Source: an uncultured bacterium
Lineage (GTDB): Bacteria; Armatimonadota; HRBIN16
Length of the DNA: 36,607 nucleotides
Direction: 5' to 3'
Assembly: GCA_938027655.1 (NCBI GenBank)
Contig: CALJAP010000043.1
Location: 1 to 36,607 of the forward strand
The position numbers and the translations under genes are program-made. This document shows, piece by piece, positions 1 to 8,420 of the stretch. The notes beneath the pieces were generated by a model, which saw nothing but the letters and a program-made list of their open reading frames with translations, searched no databases and was not told where the DNA came from. How positions within the stretch are numbered: position 1 is the stretch's first letter; the number at the start of each line of letters is the position of its first letter.

Positions 1-813
1 ATCATCCTGTGCGTTGGCTCGCGTGACGAGCGGACGAACCGATGGTGCTCGCGCGTGTGCTGCATGACCTCGTTGAAGCTGGCGCACCTCATCAAAGAGC
101 ATACCGGCGCAGAGGTGTTCATCTTCTACATCGATATGCGCGCGGCAGGCAAGGGCTATGAAGAGTTCTACCAGCGCGTGCTCAACGAGGGCGTACATTT
201 CGTGCGCGGGCGCGTCGCCGAAATCACCGACTGGGCGATGGACCCCTCCGAGGAGGGCAAGCTGATCGCGCGCGTGGAGGATACCAACACCGGTTTTGTG
301 CGGCGCATTCCGCTGGACATGGTGGTGCTGGCTGTTGGTCTGGAACCGCAGTTCGACGCCCTCAACGTGCAGCGGTTGTTCGGCATTGGGTGCTCGATGG
401 ACGGTTTCTTCCTGGAGAAACACCCCAAGCTCGCGCCCGCGCCGACCTACTCGGATGGTATCTTCGTTGCAGGGGTGTGTCAGGGTCCCAAGGACATCCC
501 GGACAGCGTCATGCAGGCAGGTTACGCAGCCGCCGAAGCGATAGCCCTGGCGGATACCGGCTTCTTTGAGCTAGAGCCGAACACGGCGTACATCATCGAG
601 GAGGAGTGTTCGGGCTGCAAAACCTGCATCCCGCTGTGCCCGTATCAGGCGATTACCTTCAACGAGGAGAAAAAGAAGGCGTTTATCAACGAAGTGCTGT
701 GCAAAGGGTGCGGCACCTGCGTGGCTGCCTGTCCGTCGGGTTCCATCAAGCAGAACCTGTTCGAGGATGAGGAGATATTCAGCGAAATCGAGGGCGTGCT
801 GGCATACGCCTGA
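1..813 (+). CDS. hdrA: CoB-CoM heterodisulfide reductase subunit A-like (HdrA) FAD/iron-sulfur protein, 5' truncated by window edge
   Basis: Frame 1 is open from base 1 (IILCVGSRDERTNRWCSRVCCMTSLK...) and ends TGA at 811-813. Two 4Fe-4S motifs, CSGCKTCIPLCP and CKGCGTCVAACP, near the C-terminus; adjacent to an MvhD-like gene. Confidence 0.88.
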   Translation: MILCVGSRDERTNRWCSRVCCMTSLKLAHLIKEHTGAEVFIFYIDMRAAGKGYEEFYQRVLNEGVHFVRGRVAEITDWAMDPSEEGKLIARVEDTNTGFVRRIPLDMVVLAVGLEPQFDALNVQRLFGIGCSMDGFFLEKHPKLAPAPTYSDGIFVAGVCQGPKDIPDSVMQAGYAAAEAIALADTGFFELEPNTAYIIEEECSGCKTCIPLCPYQAITFNEEKKKAFINEVLCKGCGTCVAACPSGSIKQNLFEDEEIFSEIEGVLAYA

Positions 814-827
814 CGCCAATCGGAGGG

Positions 828-1355
828 ATGAGCATGGAAGACAAACCCATCACCGACAAGCTCGTTACCAGCGCAGACTGGGAGCCGCTGATTGTGGCTT
901 TCTTCTGCAACTGGTGCACCTATACAGCAGCCGACCTGGCAGGCGTCTCCCGAATGGGCTACGACCATAACGTGCGTGTTATCCGCGTCATGTGTTCGGG
1001 GCGCGTAGACCCACAGTTCGTGCTGGACGCCTTCGCACACGGCGCGGATGGCGTGCTCATCGGCGGTTGCCACCCGGGCGACTGCCACTACGTGGAAGGC
1101 AACTACAAGACGCTGCGCCGCTACCACCTGCTCAAGCGCGTGCTGAGGGATTTGGGCATTGAGGAGGGACGCCTGCGACTGGAGTGGATTGCCGCTTCAG
1201 AAGGCGAGAAGGTGGCGAAGACCATCAATGAGATGGTGGAGCAGGTGCGCGCGCTGGGACCGCTACGGCTGACACGGCGGTTCAAGGAGTGGGATGCCGA
1301 GCTGGCGTCCTTCGAGGCGGAAGCACGAAGCGAGGAGGTGGCAACCCATGCCTGA
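828..1355 (+). CDS. mvhD: MvhD-like hydrogenase iron-sulfur (delta) subunit
   Basis: FFCNWCTYTAADLAG...RVMCSGRVDP...GADGVLIGGCHPGDCHYVEGN is characteristic of the MvhD family. SD-like GGAGG upstream of ATG. Confidence 0.9.
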   Translation: MSMEDKPITDKLVTSADWEPLIVAFFCNWCTYTAADLAGVSRMGYDHNVRVIRVMCSGRVDPQFVLDAFAHGADGVLIGGCHPGDCHYVEGNYKTLRRYHLLKRVLRDLGIEEGRLRLEWIAASEGEKVAKTINEMVEQVRALGPLRLTRRFKEWDAELASFEAEARSEEVATHA

Positions 1356-2316
1356 CAAGCCGAAAATTGCGTTCTACTGGTGCGCCTCTTGCGGTGGGTG
1401 CGAGGAATCCATCGTGGACCTCGCCGAAGACATTCTCGAGGTCGCACAGGCAGTGGACATCGTGTTCTGGCCCGTGGCGCTGGACTTCAAGCGTAAAGAC
1501 GTGGAAGCCATGCCCGATGGCTCCATCCTCGCCACCATGGTCAACGGCTCCATCCGCACCTCCGAACAGGAGGAGATGGCGTACCTGCTGCGTCGGAAAA
1601 GCCAGATACTCATCGCCTATGGCTCCTGCGCACACATGGGTGGGGTACCCAGCCTTGCCAACCAGTTCAGTCGCGAGCAAATCCTGCGTTATGTGTACGA
1701 AGAGGCGCCCACGGTGGTTAACGAGCAGAAGGTGCGCCCCCAACCTCGGCATCAGTACGATGGCACTGCGCTCACTCTGCCTGAGTTCCGGGGGCTGGCA
1801 CGCAGTCTGGACCAGGTGGTCGAGGTAGATTACTACCTGCCGGGCTGTCCGCCAACGCCCAAACTGCTGAAGCAGGCGGTGCTTGCCCTGCTTTCCGGCG
1901 AGCTACCGCCAAAGGGCACGGTGCTCGCGCCCGACGTCGCCCTGTGTGACCAGTGCCCGCGCAAGGAGACCAAACCCGCCGACCTGCAGATTCACGAATT
2001 TAAACGCCCGCACTGGACGCAGATAGACCCGGAAAAGTGTTTCCTGGCGCAGGGCGTTGTCTGCATGGGACCCGCTACCCGATCGGGGTGCGAGGCACAG
2101 TGTATTCAGGGCAACATGCCCTGCACCGGCTGTTTCGGACCCACCTCGCGCGTGCGTGACCAGGGCGCAAAGATACTCTCTGCACTGGCATCACCCATCA
2201 GCGCCCGCGAGCCGGAGGAGATCGAGAAGATACTGGGCGGCATCCCCGACCCGGTAGGAACTTTCTACCGCTACTCGCTGGCGAAATCGTTACTGCGTGC
2301 GAAAGTGACTCGTTGA
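1348..2316 (+). CDS. mvhG: [NiFe]-hydrogenase small subunit (MvhG-like, group 3)
   Basis: WCASCGGCEESIVDL, YGSCAHMGG, LPGCPPTPK cysteine motifs. Start reassigned to ATG 1348 (SD GAGGAGG), overlapping the mvhD 3' end. Confidence 0.87.
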   Translation: MPDKPKIAFYWCASCGGCEESIVDLAEDILEVAQAVDIVFWPVALDFKRKDVEAMPDGSILATMVNGSIRTSEQEEMAYLLRRKSQILIAYGSCAHMGGVPSLANQFSREQILRYVYEEAPTVVNEQKVRPQPRHQYDGTALTLPEFRGLARSLDQVVEVDYYLPGCPPTPKLLKQAVLALLSGELPPKGTVLAPDVALCDQCPRKETKPADLQIHEFKRPHWTQIDPEKCFLAQGVVCMGPATRSGCEAQCIQGNMPCTGCFGPTSRVRDQGAKILSALASPISAREPEEIEKILGGIPDPVGTFYRYSLAKSLLRAKVTR

Positions 2317-2330
2317 GGAGGGATGGCATC

Positions 2331-3857
2331 ATGGACGAAAGCATCCAGACCGTATGGAACGAAGCGCAAACCCGCGCGAACGAGGCGTACACCGCTCAGC
2401 GTCGGCGCATTACGGTAGACCCCATCACCCGTCTGGAAGGGCACGGCAAAATCGACATCTTCCTCAACGAGCAGGGAGAGGTGGAACGCGCCTACTTCCA
2501 GGTGCCCGAACTGCGCGGTTTCGAGGTCTTCTCTCTAGGGCGACCGGCAGAGGATATGCCTCAGATTACCAGCCGCATCTGCGGGGTGTGCCCAACGGCG
2601 CACCACATGGCGTCCACCAAAGCGCTGGACGACCTGTATCAGGTGGAGCCGCCTTCGCCCGCGAAGAAAATCCGCGAGCTGGTGTACAACACCTTCATGC
2701 TGGAAGACCACGCGCTGCACGTGTATGTGCTGGGCGGTCCCGATTTCATCGTCGGTCCCGATGCGCCGCCCGAGATGCGTAACGTGCTGGGTGTTATCCA
2801 GACGGTGGGCATAGACATCGGCAAGCGGGTTATCTCCACCCGTCGGCGTCTGCGCGAGTTCATCGCCTACCTGGGCGGCAAAGTGGTACATCCTGTGCTG
2901 GGGCTACCCGGTGGCGTGGCAAAGGGCATTGCTCCCGAAGACCTGCCCCAGTTCCAGCAGCTGGCTAAAGACGGACTGGAGTTCGCGCTGTTCACGCTGC
3001 AGGTGTTCCAAGACGTGGTACTCAAGAACCCTGCCTACATGGACCTGATTACGTCCGACACTTATACGCACCGCACCTACTACATGGGGCTGGTGGATGA
3101 GCAGAACCGCGTGAACTTCTATGACGGCAAGATACGGGTGGTCTCGCCGGAGGGCAAGGAGTATGCGAAGTTCACCGCTCAGCAGTATCTGGACCACGTT
3201 GCGGAGCATGTGGAGCCCTGGAGCTACGTCAAGTTCTGCTACCTGAAGGGGGTTGGCTGGAAGGGCTTTACCGACGGCGCGGAAAGCGGTATCTACTCGG
3301 TGGCGCCGCTGGCACGCTTGAACGCCTCTGATGGCATGGCGACGCCCGAGGCGCAGAAGGCGTACGAGGAGTTCTTCAACGCCTTCGGGCAGAAACCGGT
3401 GCACCATACACTGGCGAACCACTGGGCGCGTGTCATCGAGATGGTGTACGCCGCCGAGCGCATCAACGAGCTCATCAACGACCCCGAAATCACCAGCCAA
3501 AACCTGCGCGTGATACCGACCGCCACCCCCACAGTGGGTATGGGAGTGGTAGAAGCCCCGCGTGGCACGCTGTTCCACCACTACGAAACCGACGAGAACG
3601 GCATCCTGCGCAAGGTCAACCTCATCGTTGCCACCCAGAACAACTCCGCGCGTATGGCAATGAGCGTGGAGAAGGCGGCGAAGGGGCTGATACATGGCGG
3701 CGAAGTGTCCGAAGGGTTGTTGAACAAGGTGGAGATGGCGTTTCGGGCGTACGACCCGTGTCACGCCTGCGCGACGCACTCCCTGCCCGGGCAGATGCCG
3801 CTGGTGTTGAGCATCTACAACGCACACGGCGAGGTTATCCATCAGCAGAGGCGATGA
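2331..3857 (+). CDS. mvhA: [NiFe]-hydrogenase large subunit (MvhA-like, group 3)
   Basis: RITVDPITRLEGHGK, L1 motif RICGVCPTAHH, L2 motif DPCHACATH followed by a short C-terminal extension to be cleaved. Confidence 0.92.
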   Translation: MDESIQTVWNEAQTRANEAYTAQRRRITVDPITRLEGHGKIDIFLNEQGEVERAYFQVPELRGFEVFSLGRPAEDMPQITSRICGVCPTAHHMASTKALDDLYQVEPPSPAKKIRELVYNTFMLEDHALHVYVLGGPDFIVGPDAPPEMRNVLGVIQTVGIDIGKRVISTRRRLREFIAYLGGKVVHPVLGLPGGVAKGIAPEDLPQFQQLAKDGLEFALFTLQVFQDVVLKNPAYMDLITSDTYTHRTYYMGLVDEQNRVNFYDGKIRVVSPEGKEYAKFTAQQYLDHVAEHVEPWSYVKFCYLKGVGWKGFTDGAESGIYSVAPLARLNASDGMATPEAQKAYEEFFNAFGQKPVHHTLANHWARVIEMVYAAERINELINDPEITSQNLRVIPTATPTVGMGVVEAPRGTLFHHYETDENGILRKVNLIVATQNNSARMAMSVEKAAKGLIHGGEVSEGLLNKVEMAFRAYDPCHACATHSLPGQMPLVLSIYNAHGEVIHQQRR

Positions 3858-4369
3858 ACGGACGCAAAGCGCACACGCTGGTGCTGGCACTCGGTAACGA
3901 CCTGCTCGGCGACGACGGCGTAGGTCTGGAAGCGGCGCGCCGAATCGCCGGGCAGGTGGAAGGTTCGGTGGATGTGGTGGAGAGTGGGGAAGCGGGGCTT
4001 GCCTTGCTGGAGCTGCTGGAAGGCTATGAGCGTGCGCTGTTGATAGACTCCATCGTCACGGGGCGCTATCCACCGGGTACGGTACTGGAGTTCTGCCCGG
4101 AGCACTTTCGCCAGGTGATAGCGCCCTCGCCACACTATGCAGGTTTGCCGGAGGTGCTGGAGATGGCTCGCCGGCTGAACCTGGTGTTCCCACAAGACAT
4201 CCGCATCCTCGCCATGGAGGTACAAAACCCCTACGAGTTCCGCATCGGCTTTTCGGAGCCGGTGCAGGAGGCGCTGCCTCAGCTTGTTCAGCGGGCGTTG
4301 CAGATACTGAACGCACAGAACGAGTTGCCGCAGAATACTGCTTGCGTCGGGACACCGGATATGACATAA
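3854..4369 (+). CDS. Hydrogenase maturation endopeptidase (HyaD/HycI family)
   Basis: VLALGNDLLGDDGVGLEAAR...DSGEAGLALLELLEGYERALLIDSI-like pattern. ATG start overlaps large-subunit stop (ATGA). Confidence 0.88.
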   Translation: MNGRKAHTLVLALGNDLLGDDGVGLEAARRIAGQVEGSVDVVESGEAGLALLELLEGYERALLIDSIVTGRYPPGTVLEFCPEHFRQVIAPSPHYAGLPEVLEMARRLNLVFPQDIRILAMEVQNPYEFRIGFSEPVQEALPQLVQRALQILNAQNELPQNTACVGTPDMT

Positions 4370-4376
4370 TAGTCCC

Positions 4377-5468
4377 GTGATAACACGCAACGGCAATAAA
4401 ATTCGGGTGACCATGTTTGCCCCCGCCTCTGAGGTGAAAGGAGGAATGTGCTCGTTTCTACAGCTGGTCATGCACACTGCGCCCGATGAGGTGGAGGTGC
4501 AGCACATTCCAACATGGAGCAGGGGGAGCGCATTCAGACGATTTTTCTTTTTTGCGGTCGCCAGCCTTCGCCTGTTGCATCTTCTCGTCATGCGAAAGAC
4601 AGACATCATCCATCTGCACTTCGCCAAAAAGGGCAGCGTATGGCGAAAGTTCATTCTGGCGCGTATCGCTTCTCTCTTTCACCGCCCCGTCCTGCTCCAT
4701 GCTCACAGCGGGGCATTTCCCGATTTCTACCGTGCGCAACAAGGGTGGCAGCGCCGCTGGATAGCACGCACCGTGCAGAACGCATCGCGTCTGATAGTGC
4801 TTACTGAGCAATGGAGACGGTATTATTGTGAGGCGCTGGATGTCCCCGAGGAGCAGGTTGAGGTGCTGCCGAACCCTGTGAATCTGCCCAAACAATTGCC
4901 TGACCGGGCGGGAAGGGATACCATTACCTTCGTCTTCCTGGGCAGGATCGATGAGAACAAGGGCGCGTATCGTATCATCCAGGCGGTATCGTTACTGCCT
5001 GCGCACCTGCAGCAACGTGCCCGATTTATCCTTGCCGGTGACGGCGACGTTGAAGCAGCGCGCCAGCAGGCACAATCATTGAACCTGTCACAAGTGGCGG
5101 TGCTGGGCTGGATAGAGCCGTCCCGCCGAGAGGCGGTGCTCGCCGAGGGGGATGTGCTGCTCCTGCCGTCCCTTCGCGAAGGCTTACCCATGAGCATTCT
5201 GGAGGCAATGAGCTGGGGGCTACCGGTTATCACCTCGCCGGTAGGGGGGATACCGGAGGTCGTGCAGGATGGCTTCAACGGTTTTTTGGTGCCGCCAACG
5301 GACATCCCGGCTTTATCCAGAGCCATACAGCGGCTTATCGAGGACGAACCTCTGCGCCTGCAGATGGGAGCCAACGCCCGCGTGAGCGTAGAACACCTGG
5401 ACATTCATCGCTACTGGGGGCAACTTGTTGAGTTATACCGCGCTGTGCTGAAACCGGTCCGCCCATAG
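4377..5468 (+). CDS. GT4-type glycosyltransferase
   Basis: MFAPASEVKGGMCSFLQ N-terminus; C-terminal VLLLPSLREGLPMSILEAMSWGLPVITSPVGGIPEVVQDGFNGFLVPP is the GT4 nucleotide-sugar binding motif. GTG start. Confidence 0.88.
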   Translation: MITRNGNKIRVTMFAPASEVKGGMCSFLQLVMHTAPDEVEVQHIPTWSRGSAFRRFFFFAVASLRLLHLLVMRKTDIIHLHFAKKGSVWRKFILARIASLFHRPVLLHAHSGAFPDFYRAQQGWQRRWIARTVQNASRLIVLTEQWRRYYCEALDVPEEQVEVLPNPVNLPKQLPDRAGRDTITFVFLGRIDENKGAYRIIQAVSLLPAHLQQRARFILAGDGDVEAARQQAQSLNLSQVAVLGWIEPSRREAVLAEGDVLLLPSLREGLPMSILEAMSWGLPVITSPVGGIPEVVQDGFNGFLVPPTDIPALSRAIQRLIEDEPLRLQMGANARVSVEHLDIHRYWGQLVELYRAVLKPVRP

Positions 5469-5488
5469 TCAAAAAGGGGGACAGAAGG

Positions 5489-6709
5489 GTGTTTATGCAT
5501 CTCGTTGCATTAATGGATAGACACGCCTTCCGCGTTGCTTGTCTTGTCGCGGCTCTCTTTGTTGTGGCAGGTTTTCTCTACTCACTGCGCCTGGGGAATA
5601 TCCTGCGCTTTTCCGACGAGCGCGATTATTGGGCTATCGCCACCTGCATTACAGAGAAAGGGATATACTCGCTAGACGGTTCCCAACCCACCGCCTACCG
5701 TCCGCCGGGCTTCCCGCTATGGCTGGCGCTGATACGGTGGCTCGGTGGAGGCATCGGAACCGCCCGGATAGCCAATTTCGCTTTGCTGGCAGCCACCGTG
5801 CTGCTGCTGTTTGCGCTGCTCCGTCATGTGTACAGTGAACGTGCGGGAGCCGTTGCCGCCTTGCTGATATGTTTCTACCCTGTGCTGTTCTACACGGCGG
5901 GCACTCTGTATCCGCAAACTCTTACAGGGTTCCTGCTGGTGACGTTTCTGTACCTTATCTTCCGGAACGTGAGCATCCCTCGCGCAGCGCTGGCAGGCCT
6001 AGTGATGGGTTGGCTTGCCCTCACCACCCCCACCTTTCTGTTTGTGCTGGTCGCGACGGTTCCGCTTTTCTATAAACGTCCTGCCGGGTGGGTCACACTG
6101 ATCGCGATGGTTCTGACCACCGGTGCGTGTATCGGTGTGTGGACAGCGCGAAACTACCTTGCCTTCCGTGCATTCGTCCCCTTCTCCACCAACTCGGGTA
6201 TTAACCTCTTGCTGGGCAACTCACCGAAGGCTACCGCAGGGTCGGGAGTGAACACCGACATCTCCCTGTACGCGCAACGTGCGCGCGGGTTGTCCGAGGT
6301 GCAACGGGATGCGTTCTACCGTAAGGAAGCCCTCCGATTTATCACGGAGAACAAGGGCAGAGCATTGGTGCTGTACCTGCAGAAGGTATTGCATCATTTT
6401 CACTATCGTAACCGGTTGGCGACGCACGCAGAGTCCTCACCGTTGCGCGATGTGTTAATGCTGGTAACGTACTATCCGTTACTGGCGTTAATGTTGCTGA
6501 GGCTCATGCTGCGAAGAAGGGTTCCGGTATCCCCGTTCGAGGGTTATTTGCTTGCGCTTTACCTGCTCGGCGCGCTGGTACAGGCGGTCTTCTTCACCCG
6601 CATTCGCTTTCGTGTGCCTTTTGACCTGCTTCTAATCGCTCTGGATGCTCTCTTCCTCAGTTACCTGATAGAGCCTCGTAGCGCTTCTCGCCAAGCAGGA
6701 TACCGATGA
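5489..6709 (+). CDS. Multi-pass membrane glycosyltransferase-like protein (GT-C/ArnT-like)
   Basis: Many TM helices; ISxxxAYRPPGFPLWLALIRW and DERDYWAIA resemble GT-C acceptor loops. Start may be GTG 5489 or ATG 5495. Confidence 0.7.
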   Translation: MFMHLVALMDRHAFRVACLVAALFVVAGFLYSLRLGNILRFSDERDYWAIATCITEKGIYSLDGSQPTAYRPPGFPLWLALIRWLGGGIGTARIANFALLAATVLLLFALLRHVYSERAGAVAALLICFYPVLFYTAGTLYPQTLTGFLLVTFLYLIFRNVSIPRAALAGLVMGWLALTTPTFLFVLVATVPLFYKRPAGWVTLIAMVLTTGACIGVWTARNYLAFRAFVPFSTNSGINLLLGNSPKATAGSGVNTDISLYAQRARGLSEVQRDAFYRKEALRFITENKGRALVLYLQKVLHHFHYRNRLATHAESSPLRDVLMLVTYYPLLALMLLRLMLRRRVPVSPFEGYLLALYLLGALVQAVFFTRIRFRVPFDLLLIALDALFLSYLIEPRSASRQAGYR

Positions 6710-6846
6710 CGCAAAGCTAATTCGAACACAGGAAGCATTGGAGCCTGTAGGCTATTCCGAAGGACACGGATGAACACAGATGAAACGGATACATCCTTGT
6801 CCATTCGTGGACTATTTCGCTATTTCCGAAGAAGGAGGCACTCACG

Positions 6847-8121
6847 ATGACCATGCCCAGGTTGGACAGCAAAATGATCGAACACCACTACCAGCACGCG
6901 AAAGAGGTTTACGCGGCGTACGGTGTGGATACCGACAAGGTGCTGGAGCAGATGAAGGCAATCTCCATCTCGCTTCACTGCTGGCAAGGCGACGACGTGG
7001 GTGGTTTCGAAAACCCCGAAGGGGAATTAGGCGGCGGACTGGCGGTAACCGGCAACTACCCCGGCAAAGCGCGCACACCCGACGAGCTCCGAGCCGACCT
7101 GCTGATGGCATACAGCCTCATCCCCGGCAAGCACCGCCTGAACCTGCACGCCTTCTACGTGGACTACCCCGAGAGGGTGGAGCGGAACCAGCTGCAACCC
7201 AAGCACTTCCAGAGCTGGATAGACTGGTCTAAAGCGCACGGTATCCCGCTGGACTTCAACGGCACGTTCTTCGCCCATCCGTTAGCCAGCGATGGCTGGA
7301 CGCTGGCGAGCGCGGATAGCGGCGTGCGGCAGTTCTGGGTGGAACATGCTATCGCCTGTCGTAAAATCGCCGAGGCGATGGGCAAAGCGCAGGGCAGTGC
7401 GTGCATCCATAACCTCTGGATACCTGACGGTGAGAAAGACCTCCCTGCCGACCGCTGGTCGCCCCGCCAGAGGCTGAAAGAGTCGCTGGATGCCATCTAC
7501 AAAGAACCGCTGGACAAGCGATACGTCAAAGACGCCGTGGAGTCCAAACTGTTCGGCATCGGCTCGGAGTCGTACGTCGCGGGGTCGTGGGAGTTCTATC
7601 TGCCTTACGCGGTGAAGCACGACCTGCTGATATGTATCGACACCGGGCACTTCCACCCTACCGAGCAGATTGCGGACAAAATCTCGGCGGTGCTGCTGTT
7701 CCTGCCGGAGATACTTCTGCACGTGAGCCGGGGTATCCGTTGGGATAGCGACCACGTGGTGATACTCAACGACGAGACCCGCTCTATCGCCGAGGAGATT
7801 GTGCGCGGGGATGCGCTGCATCGCGTGCATATCGGGCTGGACTACTTCGACGCCAGCATCAATCGGGTAGCAGCGTGGGTTATCGGCACGCGAGCAATGC
7901 TGAAGGCGTTGTTAGTCGCCCTGCTGGAGCCAACGCAAACGCTCAAAGAGCTGGAAGCCTCCGGCGACCGCACCGCTCGCCTCGCGCTGATGGAAGAACT
8001 GAAAACCCTGCCCTACAGCGCAGTGTGGGATTACTACTGCGAGACGCAGGGCGTGCCCACCGGCGCAGCATGGCTGGAGGAAGTGCGCCGCTACGAGCGC
8101 GAGGTACTGGTGAAGCGATAG
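6847..8121 (+). CDS. rhaA: L-rhamnose isomerase
   Basis: SISLHCWQGDDVGGFE...GGGLAVTGNYPGKAR...SGACIHNLWIPDG-like and FGIGSESYVAGSWEFYLPYAVKH are RhaA signatures. Confidence 0.95.
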   Translation: MTMPRLDSKMIEHHYQHAKEVYAAYGVDTDKVLEQMKAISISLHCWQGDDVGGFENPEGELGGGLAVTGNYPGKARTPDELRADLLMAYSLIPGKHRLNLHAFYVDYPERVERNQLQPKHFQSWIDWSKAHGIPLDFNGTFFAHPLASDGWTLASADSGVRQFWVEHAIACRKIAEAMGKAQGSACIHNLWIPDGEKDLPADRWSPRQRLKESLDAIYKEPLDKRYVKDAVESKLFGIGSESYVAGSWEFYLPYAVKHDLLICIDTGHFHPTEQIADKISAVLLFLPEILLHVSRGIRWDSDHVVILNDETRSIAEEIVRGDALHRVHIGLDYFDASINRVAAWVIGTRAMLKALLVALLEPTQTLKELEASGDRTARLALMEELKTLPYSAVWDYYCETQGVPTGAAWLEEVRRYEREVLVKR

Positions 8122-8132
8122 AGAGAAAAACG

Positions 8133-8168
8133 GGTCCCAGGCACGCGGGGGGACAGCGCCCTGGGACC
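8133..8168. repeat. Inverted repeat GGTCCCAGG...CCTGGGACC
   Basis: Perfect 9-bp arms at 8133-8141 and 8160-8168, just downstream of rhaA. Confidence 0.6.
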
Positions 8169-8191
8169 ACGACACACGAGCTCATTCGCAA

Positions 8192-8331
8192 TTAGCTGCG
8201 GCGTCTATAGCGTAGAACCAGCAGTGCGCTTCCAGTCAGATCGGTCGCAGCCGTGCTCGGCTCAGGGATGACTATCTCAGAGATGTTGTCAACGCCCCGG
8301 AATTCATCTGCTTGCGCAGATGTGCTCCTGT
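8192..8331 (-). pseudogene. Orphan PEP-CTERM sorting-signal coding tail (3' remnant of a PEP-CTERM protein gene)
   Basis: Minus strand reads ...NNRSTSAQADEFRGVDNISEIVIPEPSTAATDLTGSALLVLRYRRRS* (PEP motif + hydrophobic stretch + Arg-rich tail; stop TAA at 8192-8194). No in-frame ATG found upstream in the intergenic space; the upstream minus-strand gene ends at 8421 in another frame. 5' boundary arbitrary. Confidence 0.6.
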
Positions 8332-8420
8332 TATTTTTTCCACCCCTATATAGTGCAAGAATCGTACCACAACGGGCGTTTTTGCCCTCTTTTACAGCAT
8401 TTTTTTCGCAAATTTTTTTG

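Noticed and set aside
2904-3890. 328-aa minus-strand ORF opposite the hydrogenase large subunit
   Set aside because: Antisense mirror ORF typical of GC-rich coding DNA; sequence has no recognisable domain, while the sense frame has definitive NiFe motifs.
8133-8168. GGTCCCAGG/CCTGGGACC hairpin as rhaA intrinsic terminator
   Set aside because: Good stem but loop is long (18 nt) and no U-tract follows; recorded only as an inverted repeat.
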